Shown here: positions 23,624 through 32,835 of the stretch, piece after piece
Numbering within the stretch: position 1 is the first letter of the stretch
Layout of the letters: the number at the start of each line of letters is the position of its first letter
NCBI GenBank assembly: GCA_029204225.1
Contig: CM055113.1
Location: 12,669,286-12,731,285 of the forward strand
Source: Diphasiastrum complanatum
Taxonomy: Eukaryota; Streptophyta; Lycopodiopsida; Lycopodiales; Lycopodiaceae
Length of the DNA: 62,000 nucleotides
Direction of reading: 5' to 3'
Made by a program: the position numbers and the translations under genes
The notes under the pieces: model-generated
The model's input: the letters and a program-made list of their open reading frames with translations, nothing else
Told to the model about the DNA's origin: nothing
The model's database searches: none

Positions 23624-25091
23624 ATGTCGTCCCCTAAAATAGAGTTGGCCAATCTGCTAGCCCCCACAGAGTTTTTAGATCAGTTAGATCGTATTTATTG
23701 TATGTTTACCGGTAGAATAAACACACTTGCCACTCTCTGGGCTAATACGGATGCATTCACGTACGTGAGTGAGTATATAGATGAAACTTTGAAGCCTTAT
23801 GCCATACAAATTCCTGGCAAAACTATCATGTGGATTCCATATAACTTGCTTAGTTATATATGGAAAGGAGATAGACCCTTTATCGCTCGTCTCAACAGAT
23901 TTATTAGTCACTTGGGTAACGATCATTACTTGGAGCTGATGAAGGATCAGCTAAAAACTTTTGATCTTGAAAGTATAGGAAAGAAGTTTCTATCCGGTGA
24001 GATTACTGTTATTTTTTTGCTTAATGAGTTTCCAGCGATTGTGGCCAGCAACACAATCCTAGTGAGCAGGTGAACGAGATGAACGACCCGGGTGAAGAGG
24101 AAGATTTATCTGCGGAGCACGAAGCAATCTTGGCTGCGCAAGAGGCAACAAGTGCATCCACATCAACGGAGCTTGAAGATATAGATGAGTCCGATGATGT
24201 CGTGTTTCGAATCCATGGCCTTGCTCCAATCATCATTGATGGGCAGGGGTATGTGTTCATGCATGACTTGCAACATATTCTCGGCTTGTGAGAAGATGAG
24301 ATGCTGGCAGCATTGGTAAATTTGCAAAATGGCAGTTCCACTTTCAACCACACCCAACCCGACGACACGTATGAGAAGCTGATCGGGCATGACATGGACA
24401 CCATCGAGCAAGCACTAGCAAGGGTGCTTTGCCAATTCAAAACGCTTCAACCACCACCAGCTCAAACGAGGCCATTTGAGGTACTCGAAGGGAAAACTGC
24501 TGATGTGAAGTACAAAGGCAAAGGAATTAACCTTGCGCAAACCGAAGACATTGATGAAGGCACCGAGGCAATTCTGACCCAACAATTCAACTTGTGTGTA
24601 TTTGTTATGTTTGTTTGTCTTCATTATACTCATTTTGCAATAATTTGAACCAAATGCAGGATGCAGTGGAGCTTGATGCATTTGCAATGTGAAGGGGTGG
24701 CTCTCGGGAGAAAGTTGAAGTAGGAACTCTGGACAGGTCTATGGCCCACTACATTGGGAACTTGCCCAACAACTTTATTTTCTGCTTCAGCAACAAGTAT
24801 AGCCCAGATGGACAGACAGAGCTTCTTAAATGCAAAGCACTCTCCAAGCACATTGGTGAGCTCGACTTGTCATCGTCAGCACCAAAGGCTTACTGTGTCC
24901 TCCAAAAAGCCGTTTTGAATGATTTATGCCCTGGATTCGAGACCCGGCTCATTCTCTCGGGTTTAATTGGGCCTTATGAGGATGAGGGAGATGCTCCTAA
25001 ATTAGCATTAGAAATGTTAAAACTAGTACTATCATCAGAGAAGCGATCAGAGAAGCTGAAGTCCTCTCTGAAGGAAATGGATCAAATGTGA
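23624..25091 (+). pseudogene. Accessory gene X, copy 1
   Basis: Unrecognised protein of roughly 460 residues. It starts at ATG 23624 (ACAATGTCG; MSSPKIELANLLAP). 23624-24070 is an aromatic-rich domain. A frameshift near 24050 leads into an acidic region (DPGEEEDLSAEHE) and, after a stop at 24289, ETLEKLIGHD-like helical text. An intron (24598-24659, GTATTT...TGCAG) follows. The last exon begins DAVELDAFAM and contains HYIGNLPNNFIF and a leucine-rich C-terminus, with one stop near 24690. Copy 2 has the same exon start (DAIEIDAFGM), the same intron position and HYLKNFQNNKICIY on the minus strand at 55538-56314. I know no family for it. Confidence 0.6.
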
Positions 25092-25220
25092 ATAAAGATT
25101 TTGTCCTTTTTTTCTTGTGGACTCTCCTAATTCTCTGTTGTCATTATATGATGTGCTTATTTATTGAATTTAGAATTTAATTTTTTTTCTAATAAAGATT
25201 TCTCCTTTTTTTACGTGACG
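25092..25220. other. Non-coding spacer
   Basis: AT-rich 3' flank of gene X with T-runs; no ORF or known element seen. Confidence 0.5.
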
Positions 25221-25369
25221 TGATTTTCACGCCAGGGCGCGACCAGGGCCCATTTGACCTGGTCAAACGGGCCCTGGTCGCGCCCTAACGTGAAAATCAT
25301 GCCAAGGCGCGACCAGGGGATGTTTGACCAGGTCAAACGTCCCCTGGTCACGCCTTGGCATGATTTCCA
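25221..25369. repeat. Two overlapping 79-bp near-perfect palindromes
   Basis: 25221-25299 has 39-bp arms around a central T with three mismatched pairs. 25291-25369 has 39-bp arms around a central A with three mismatches and shares TGAAAATCA with the first. Both centres read GTTTGACC-N-GGTCAAAC (ATTTGACC in one arm), and both arms hold GGCGCGACCAGGG. A smaller hairpin (TTTCCATG / CATGGAAA, 25364-25384) continues the chain. It sits between the 3' ends of gene X and the H3-like gene. Confidence 0.9.
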
Positions 25370-25624
25370 TGCCACGACATGGAAACCTATCTTATCTACA
25401 ACATGGTTAAAGAAACTACCATTCCCATAGTACTGAAAATTTTAAATCATTGCATTCATATAGATGATACTAAAATTTTCAAATGACTGCATTCACATAA
25501 ACAGTACTAAAATCAGATATCAAACTCAATCACAACAATTTGCATTCACACAACCTGAAATTCTGCAAGATACTTGACACCAAATCTTCAGTATATTATA
25601 AATAAAATCATGTACATGATATGT
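25370..25624. other. Non-coding, 3' flank of H3-like gene
   Basis: AT-rich, with a partly repeated phrase (CATTCATATAGATGATACTAAAATT at 25453 and CATTCACATAAACAGTACTAAAATC at 25490). No coding signal. Confidence 0.5.
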
Positions 25625-25942
25625 TTAATTCCGCTCTCTCCTTAGCCTTCTAGCTAGGTGGAGATCCTTCGGGAGTATTGCGACTCTCTTCCCGTGCACT
25701 GCACACAAAAATGAGTCCTCAAAGAGCTGCGCTAGGTACATTTCCGCAGACTCTTGTATTGCGGACACCGCATCTACTGTAACTCTGTTCCCCAAGGAAA
25801 ATTCATCGACTATTTCTTTTACAAGCCTCACAAAAGGGGCCCTAGGGATCAAAAATTTTACGGACTTCTGATAGCTCCGTATATCCTGGAGCCACTTTGC
25901 GATCCTGCGCTTCCTACGCGGTCGAGGAGGTGGTGGCTGCAT
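25625..25942 (-). CDS. Histone H3-fold protein linked to DNA transposon
   Basis: Open for 105 codons. After a short Pro/Arg tail (MQPPPPRPRRKRRIAKW) it follows the whole H3 histone fold: DIRSYQKS and LIPRAPF (alphaN), RLVKEIVDEF (alpha1), loop 1 of canonical length, QESAEMYLAQLFED (alpha2), LCAVHGKRV and ILPKDLHLARRLRRER (loop 2, alpha3). Normal H3 has about 136 residues; the ARTKQ tail with K4, K9 and K27 is replaced. Loop 1 is not lengthened as in most CENH3, so a centromeric H3 is not supported, though the divergence is of that order. A stop lies upstream in frame, so ATG 25942 is chosen. A poly-Pro reading frame lies further upstream in another frame. A second H3-like gene sits in copy 2. 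Whether it is expressed is unknown. Confidence 0.85.
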   Translation of the reverse strand: MQPPPPRPRRKRRIAKWLQDIRSYQKSVKFLIPRAPFVRLVKEIVDEFSLGNRVTVDAVSAIQESAEMYLAQLFEDSFLCAVHGKRVAILPKDLHLARRLRRERN

Positions 25943-26073
25943 CCTGCGGAGCTCCTTTCCAGCCCATGGTTTGCACGAGGGGCTGGCCTATCCCTGCGAC
26001 GCTCTACGGTCCTACTTGAGCCAGCTGCGGCAGAACTTGGAGGCGGTGGAGGTGGTGGTGGTGGTGGTGGAGG
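25943..26073 (-). other. Upstream region of H3-like gene, poly-proline-coding tract
   Basis: On the minus strand one frame encodes a run of 12 prolines followed by SSAAAGSSRTVERRRDRPAP, basic and tail-like, but one frame off the H3 ORF. The tract was split by the LTR element; its other half (32764-32833) also reads as prolines. It could be the former N-terminal tail of the histone-like protein, lost to a frameshift. Confidence 0.4.
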
Positions 26074-27122
26074 TGTTGTAAAGCTACATTTACAAGCTTT
26101 ACTTCCGGCGCCATCGGCGCCGCTCTTGGCACCACTGTGACCAGAATCCAGCCGGCGCCAAGTTCCTATGGCTAAAAATCTTTGTTCGGTTCTAGCGGAG
26201 TCCAGAGAGCTCAGATCGATGTGCAATCACCTCACACGATCTAGGCATGATTAAAGGAAGCCTGGGGATCATTAAAATCTAGAGAGAGAAAATGACTTTC
26301 TAGGAAGAGAAAATCCTAGAGAGAGAAAAACATGCTTTACCAGCTTGGGTAGAGTGTTTGGTATGAGGGGGGGGGGTTGCCGAATCACACCAATACTATA
26401 GGGGAGTGCGGGTTGCGACTCAGGGCGAGCTCCAACCAAGTCTCAGCCTCCCTTGCTGGAATGTTGTCATGGCTCTCGCCTTGGCATGCTAGTGCCCCGG
26501 AGACAAGGGTCGGTCACACACTTGAAATGTAACCTTCTCAGATTTATCAATAAAGTGGGATTTTTCTCAAACTGACTCTGATTACCTTCTGGGTTTCAGT
26601 GTTTGGTAAAAGCGCCAGTTGTAAGGCCGCTTCCAAATTTTTAAGTTGGCACATAGCTGAGGGTCGTATCCCGGGACGCCAGCGGTATGTCGTCGGGACC
26701 ATTCGGTCCGTGGTGCCAGCAGTATGCTGTCGGGACCATTTGGTCTAGGAACTGGTTGTTTCCATATCTGTCGCGGCTTGTGGTTCTGAGTGTTCCTTGC
26801 ATGAACGTGAGTGGGTTAAGCTCTTGGGGAACGGGCTCTAACCAGTCGGCTGAGTTGGATGGCTTGCTTGGGTGGAAGTTACCTGTTTATGGCTGTCCAG
26901 TCTGGCGTGGTGCCAGGTTGGCTTCCAGCGCTCGTGACGAAGCTTTCCATTGGTTAAGTCTGATGTAAGTCAGACCGCTTGCTTGGAATGGATGTTACTC
27001 GTTTGTAACGAAGCTTCGAGTTGGTTAAGTTTGATGTATGTCGGGCGGCTTGCTTGGAGGGAAGTCACCCACATCGGGACCCCCGATCTGGCATGGCACC
27101 AGGTTGGATCTCAATGTTGGTT
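26074..27122 (+). repeat. LTR A (3'-truncated)
   Basis: Matches LTRs B and C from TGTTGTAAAG to about CTCAATGTTGGTTT, then jumps into the 3' internal sequence (AAGATCAGGCTGGG). It lacks a ~43-bp GC-rich segment (CAGCTATGTCCCC...) that B and C have near 27655 and 31577. It carries a G-run at 26368-26377. It resembles B more than C. Confidence 0.9.
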
Positions 27123-27606
27123 TAAGATCAGGCTGGGACAAGGAGAGAAATCAAGGTGCAGAAGCAACAAGGCACGGAGTGGACCATAAAGTGGGCAATC
27201 AAACGATAAATCCTTTGGCTCAGGGAGCCTTGATACCTATGCGGAACTGAACAAATCTGGAGCTCAGGGAGCTCAACACAAAGTGCATCAAGGACAAATC
27301 AGGAGCTCAAAGGAGTTCCAAAGTCGAAAGTCAGAAGCGACAGGGGCGAACATTTCAAAGAAAGGCCTCTGTCACCAGTTAATAAGGTTCTCGGGTTGTA
27401 CGAAAGCGATATCAAATCTATGCTTTTCCCAGACGAAGACATATTTTCAAGTTATGTAATTTTTCAATACAAAGAGCTGAGCCTCCGACTTGTGGTGTGC
27501 CAGCTTCAATGTTAATAAAAAGTGGCCAGTAAATTGAGTATTGTGCCAAGTAGCTTAAATGTATAGTTATTTTAATTGGGAGACACCTTTACTTTAATCT
27601 GACATC
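27123..27606 (+). repeat. Duplicate 3' internal fragment
   Basis: Same sequence as 31045-31528, the region just before LTR C. It is joined here to the broken LTR A, marking a deletion junction at about 27122. Confidence 0.88.
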
Positions 27607-28841
27607 TGTTGTAAAGCTACATTTACAAGCTTTACTTCCGGCGCCATCGGCGCCAGCTATGTCCCCAACACCAGCAGCGCCCCTGCTGCTCCTGGCGCCG
27701 GCGCCGCTCCCGGCGCCACTGTGACCAGAATCCAGCCGGCGCCAAGTTCCTATGGCTGAAAATCTTTGATCGGTTCTAGCGGAGTCCAGAGAGCTCAAAT
27801 CGATGTGCAATCACCTCACACGATCTAGGCATGATTAAAGGAAGCCTGGGGATCATTAAAATCTAGAGAGAAAAAATGACTTTCTAGAAAGAGAAAATTA
27901 TAGAGAGAGAAAAATGTGCTTTACCAGCTTGGGTAGAGTGCTTGGTATGAGAGAGGGTGCTGAATCACACCAATATTATAGGGGAGTGCGGGTTGCGACT
28001 CAGGGCGAGCTCCAACCAAGTCTCAGCCTCCCTTGCTGGAATGTTGTCATGGCTCTCGCCTTGGCATGCTAGTGCCCCGGAGACAAGGGTCGGTCACACA
28101 CTTGAAATGTAACCTTCTCAGATTTATCAATAAAGTGGGATTTTTCTCAAACTGACTCTGATTACCTTCTGGGTTTCAGTGTTTGGTAAAAGCGCCAGTT
28201 GTAAGGCCGCTTCCAAATTTTTAAGTTGGCACATAGCTGAGGGTCGTATCCCGGGACGCCAGCGGTATGTCGTCGGGACCATTCGGTCCGTGGTGCCAGC
28301 AGTATGCTGTCGGGACCATTTGGTCTAGGAACTGGTTGTTTCCATATCTGTCGCGGCTTGTGGTTCTGAGTGTTCCTTGCATGAACGTGAGTGGGTTAAG
28401 CTCTTGGGGAACGGGCTCTAACCAGTCGGCTGAGTTGGATGGCTTGCTTGGGTGGAAGTTACCTGTTTATGGCTGTCCAGTCTGGCGTGGTGCCAGGTTG
28501 GCTTCCAGCGCTCGTGACGAAGCTTTCCATTGGTTAAGTCTGATGTAAGTCAGACCGCTTGCTTGGAATGGATGTTACTCGTTTGTAACGAAGCTTCGAG
28601 TTGGTTAAGTTTGATGTATGTCGGGCGGCTTGCTTGGAGGGAAGTCACCCACATCGGGACCCCCGATCTGGCATGGCACCAGGTTGGATCTCAATGTTGG
28701 TTTTCAGAACTTCGAGTTGGTTAAGTCTGATCTTTGTTGGCGAGTTGGCTGCTTGTATGTCAAGTGGGTTTGGATGGCAAGATTTGAAGGCTGGGAAGCT
28801 AAGTCATGGTTCCCGGCTCCCTTTGGGATGCCTGCGCTACA
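27607..28841 (+). repeat. LTR B (functional 5' LTR position)
   Basis: 1235 bp, TG...CA, followed after two bases by a primer-binding site. Contains the CGGCGCCATCGGCGCC block and an AATAAAG motif in the shared TTATCAATAAAGTGGG segment (about 28126), a possible polyadenylation signal. Confidence 0.92.
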
Positions 28842-28843
28842 TG

Positions 28844-28855
28844 TGGTATCAGAGC
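28844..28855 (+). promoter_or_regulatory. Primer-binding site
   Basis: TGGTATCAGAGC, the standard initiator-Met tRNA primer site of plant LTR retrotransposons, two bases after LTR B. Confidence 0.92.
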
Positions 28856-29077
28856 CGATTGGCCGGTCAGCTATGCGGATCTCACGGAAATGGCCACGGT
28901 TTGGGGTTCATCAAGACAACTGTTGTGCAAGGTGCTGCCCACAGTGTAAGCACGGTTGCATCCACGGTCGGGGTGGTTGGTAGGACGGGGGCTTGATGAG
29001 TCAAAGTGTTGCCCTTGAGGTGTAAGCACGGTCAGTTTCCGCAGTTCGAGCCTGGCGCTGTCTGCACGTAGGACAGA

Positions 29078-29790
29078 TGAGGCAATGTGCTGCCATTAGG
29101 TTGGTGTAAGCACAGTCTGTGCCTTGTGGGGTGCGAGGTGACATATTCGCGATGGCCACCATTTGTTTAGCTATAAGGGCTATCGACCAAATTTGGTGGG
29201 GACGTTACTGAGGCAATGTGCTGCCTAACGGTGAAAGCACGGGTGCGTCCATGATTTGGGTGGTATGCTGCAGATCGTTTAGCTATAAGGGCTATCAACT
29301 AAATTTGGTGGAGGTGTTATTGAGGCAATGTGCTGCCTAATGGTGAAAGCACAGGTGCGTCCACGGGGGTGGTATATTCAAGGATAGCTGCCATTCGTTT
29401 AGCTATAAGGGCTATCGACCAAATTTGGTGGGGGCGTTATTGAGGCAATGTGCTGCCTAACGGTGAAAGCACGGGTGCATCCACGATTGGGGGGTACGCT
29501 GCCGATCGTTTAGCTATAAGGGCTATCGACTAGATTTGGTGGGGGCGTTACTGAGGCAATGTGCTGCCTAACGGTGAAAGCACGGGTGCGTCCACGGGGG
29601 TGGTATATTCAAGGATAGTTGCCGATCGTTTAGCTATAAGGGCTATCGACCAAAAAGTGGTGGGGCGTGACTGAGGCAATTTGTTGCTTAATGGTGAAAG
29701 CACGGATAGTTGGAGGGGTGTCCTATGTGGGCTGATTCTGTGATCGATTTGTATGGGCGCAGCCAGGCAAAGGTCCGTTGGCAGGACCAT
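29078..29790 (+). repeat. Tandem array, about 111-131 bp units, six copies
   Basis: Units begin TGAGGCAATGTGCTGCC at 29078, 29209, 29321, 29441, 29552 and 29672 (last one degenerate). Each carries GTGAAAGCACGG and, in most, TTTAGCTATAAGGGCTATC. It lies in the internal region of the non-autonomous element, just inside the PBS. Confidence 0.88.
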
Positions 29791-31528
29791 CTCAAAGGGG
29801 GACCTTGTCTTTGTTACTTGTTAGTAAACCTGCCTGAGTGTCTTACTTGTATGTATTCGTGGTGAGTCTTAGTACTCGTGCTTTGCCTGATTTGCATGAT
29901 TGCTTGTGATACAAGGAGCTGATGGCTCGAGAAGGAACCTTTTCTTTTGAAGGCTGATACCATCAAACAAAGAGGACTACAGAATCTGTGGGGCGGATTT
30001 GCAGTTCAAGTATTTGCACGTGAACGGTAACGAAACGACTCAATGTTTGCAAAGGATGGATGGCTAGCCTGTTTCTTGGGTTAGTTTCATTTGGGACAAC
30101 GCCCACCAAACGCAAGCAGAAAGTCAAAAGTTGGAAAGGGTAATTTCAGGGGAGATCTTCTATGGAGCAGTTGGTCTTCATTTTGGGACGGCCACCTTCA
30201 GAACTGAAACTCACTGAGCATGGGTGATATCCAGTATCAGTTGGGTTTTTCCTCAAAGGGGAAATACTAGGATCCTCTTCAGAGATTGGCAACAAGTTGG
30301 ATCGAGCCATAATCCTAGCAGATGGGAAGCAAAGTGTTGGAAAGGCTTTTTGTCCGAAGAACTCTACTCTAAGTCCGATCAACTGATTTTATAAGTGGAG
30401 GGGAACTATCACACACCCCTCTCTCTTGGGGCAAATTTTGAATGAAAGTTGATCAAAACGGGGGCAAATTCAAGGTGACATAGCCATACTCACATGAGGA
30501 GACTGGCGAACTTTGGACCTAATAAGTTGACAAGTTTTTGTTGTGGAAAGGAAAGTTTGTTATAGGCTTTCTCGGGACCAGCAATGATGAGGAAACATAT
30601 GAGTACGTCGGCTTGTGTTACGTGTAAGGCAAGCTGATCAATGAAGGAACTGAAAGTTGAGTCTTGCATGAGAGACTTGGTATTTTGAACGGAAGCTAAG
30701 GGACAGTTCGCGTTGAGATCGGACTAGTGCAAACTCTGGGTGCATGTGTCTGATTCAAAGAGAGCTACTTGAAGCCAAGTTCGATGTACACTTCTTGTTT
30801 TGACTGTGAGGCAACTGACCAGTGATGGAATTGTGAAAGTCAAGTTTTGTGCGACGGACATGGTGCTTCAAACAAACACGAAGAGATAGTTTGGATGCGG
30901 ATCAAACTGGTGCGACCTTTTGGCTTTCCACGAGGTCAATGGTTACATTTGGGCTGATTCAAAGAGCTACTTCAAGCTAAGTGAGAGGTGCATTGCGGAG
31001 TACTCAATCTTTGCCTACCTTAAAGAGCCAAGATGGAAAAGTATCAAGATCAGGCTGGGACAAGGAGAGAAATCAAGGTGAAGAAGCAACAAGGCACGGA
31101 GTGGACCATAAAGTGGGCAATCAAACGATAAATCCTTTGGCTCAGGGAGCCTTGATACCTATGCGGAACTGAACAAATCTGGAGCTCAGGGAGCTCAACA
31201 CAAAGTGCATCAAGGACAAATCAGGAGCTCAAAGGAGTTCCAAAGTCGAAAGTCAGAAGCGACAGGGGCGAACATTTCAAAGAAAGGCCTCTGTCACCAG
31301 TTAATAAGGTTCTCGGGTTGTACGAAAGCGATATCAAATCTATGCTTTTCCCAGACGAAGACATATTTTCAAGTTATGTAATTTTTCAATACAAAGAGCT
31401 GAGCCTCCGACTTGTGGTGTGCCAGCTTCAATGTTAATAAAAAGTGGCCAGTAAATTGAGTATTGTGCCAAGTAGCTTAAATGTATAGTTATTTTAATTG
31501 GGAGACACCTTTACTTTAATCTGACATC
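29791..31528 (+). other. Internal region without coding signal
   Basis: No gag, pol or other protein is readable on either strand. Some phrases recur loosely (GAAAGTTGA, AAGCTAAGGGACAG and related text near 30640-30950). The stretch 31045-31528 is duplicated at 27123-27606. Confidence 0.6.
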
Positions 31529-32763
31529 TGTTGTAAAGCTACATTTACAAGCTTTACTTCCGGCGCCATCGGCGCCAGCTATGTCCCCAACACCAGCAGC
31601 GCCCCTGCTGCTCCTGGCACCGGCGCCGCTCCCGGCGCCACTGTGACCAGAATCCAGCCGGCGCCAAGTTCCTATGGCTGAAAATCTTTGATCGGTTCTA
31701 GCGGAGTCCAGAGAGCTCAAATCGATGTGCAATCACCTCACACGATCTAGGCATGATTAAAGGAAGCCTGGGGATCATTAAAATCTAGAGAGAAAAAATG
31801 ACTTTCTAGAAAGAGAAAATTCTAGAGAGAGAAAAATGTGCTTTACCAGCTTGGGTAGAGTGCTTGGTATGAGAGAGGGTGCTGAATCACACCAATATTA
31901 TAGGGGAGTGCGGGTTGCGACTCAGGGCGAGCTCCAACCAAGTCTCAGCCTCCCTTGCTGGAATGTTGTCATGGCTCTCGCCTTGGCATGCTAGTGCCCC
32001 GGAGACAAGGGTCGGTCACACACTGGAAATGTAACCTTCTCAGATTTATCAATAAAGTGGGATTTTTCTCAAACTGACTCTGATTACCTTCTGGGTTTCA
32101 ATGTTCGGTAAAAGCGCCAGTTGTAAGGCCGCTTCCAAATTTTTAAGTTGGCACATAGCTGAGGGTTGTATCCCGGGACGCCAGCGGTATGTCGTCGGGA
32201 CCATTCGGTCCGTGGTGCCAGCAGTATGCTGTCGGGACCATTTGGTCTAGGAACTGGTTGTTTCCATATCTATCGCGGCTTGTGGTTCTGAGTGTTCCTT
32301 GCATGAATGTGAATGGGTTAAGCTCTTGGGGAACGGGCTCTAACCTGTCGGCTGAGTTGGATGGCTTGCTTGGGTGGAAGTTACCTGTTTATGGCTGTCC
32401 AGTCTGGCGTGGCGCCAGGTTGGCTTCCAGCGCTCGTGACGAAGCTTTCAGTTGGTTAAGTCTAATGTAAGTCAGACCGCTTGCTTGGAATGGATGTTAC
32501 TCGTTTGTAACGAAGCTTCGAGTTGGTTAAGTTTGATGTATGTCGGGCGGCTTGCTTGGAGGGAAGTCACCCACATCGGAAACCCCGATCTGGCATGGCG
32601 CTAGGTTGGATCTCAATGTTGGTTTTCGGAACTTCAAGTTGGTTAAGTCTGATTGTTGTTGGCGAGTTGGCTGCTTGTATATCAAGTGGGTTTGGATGGC
32701 AAGAGTTGAAGGCTAGGAAGCTAAGTCGTGGTTCCCGACTCCCTTTGGGATGCCTGCGCTACA
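31529..32763 (+). repeat. LTR C (3' LTR)
   Basis: 1235 bp, partner of LTR B. Scattered substitutions distinguish it from B, for example CACACTGGAA for CACACTTGAA. Ends CCTGCGCTACA and is followed by GGAGG. Confidence 0.92.
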
Positions 32764-32833
32764 GGAGGTGGTGGTGGTGGAGGTGGTGGTGGAGGTGGTG
32801 GAGGCGGTGGGGGCGGAGGCGGTGGAGGTGGAA
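32764..32833 (+). repeat. GGN-rich tract, displaced right end of transposon copy 1
   Basis: Continuation of the GGA/GGT-rich tract at 26040-26073. On the minus strand it reads as uninterrupted prolines. It ends at GGAATT, where copia copy B starts. Confidence 0.75.
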
Positions 32834-32835
32834 TT

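Larger units (their letters stand above)
20263..26073 (+). mobile_element. RAG1/Transib-like DNA transposon, copy 1 (decayed)
   Basis: A composite unit starting where copia copy A stops. It holds a transposase gene (20644-23175, plus), accessory gene X (23624-25091, plus), two overlapping long palindromes (25221-25369) and a histone H3-like gene (25625-25942, minus). The G-rich tract at its right end is split by the LTR element at 26074 and resumes at 32764-32833, where copia copy B begins. The same three gene types recur in copy 2 (52328-61095) in a different arrangement. Both copies begin with a similar CATTAGGG...CTCAAAA text. I found no terminal inverted repeats or target duplication, so the ends are provisional. 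Confidence 0.6.
26074..32763 (+). mobile_element. Three-LTR non-autonomous LTR retrotransposon
   Basis: Order: LTR A (truncated), 3' internal fragment, LTR B, PBS, internal region, LTR C. Outer ends are TGTTGTAAAG and GCGCTACA. GGAGG precedes LTR A (26069-26073) and follows LTR C (32764-32768), consistent with a single 5-bp TSD, although the site is a GGN-rich tract and could match by chance. LTRs B and C are each 1235 bp at a constant offset of 3922. No gag or pol is readable in the internal part, so this is a LARD-like element. The third LTR suggests unequal recombination between LTRs of sister copies, then deletion of the first internal region. Confidence 0.88.

Noticed and set aside
25625-25942. 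Centromeric H3 (CENH3)
   Set aside because: Loop 1 has canonical H3 length and the protein is linked to a transposon. Divergence alone does not make it CENH3.
25754-26226. Poly-Gly and poly-Pro ORFs across 26040-26073
   Set aside because: Poly-Gly is the antisense of the GGN tract. The poly-Pro frame may be a relic tail but cannot be joined to the H3 ORF without a frameshift, so no separate gene is called.
26687-28996. Three nearly identical ORFs of 93 codons (26687, 28267, 32189) starting MSSGPFGPWCQQ
   Set aside because: They fall at the same place in LTRs A, B and C. Their conservation comes from LTR duplication, the composition is not protein-like, and other frames are equally conserved.
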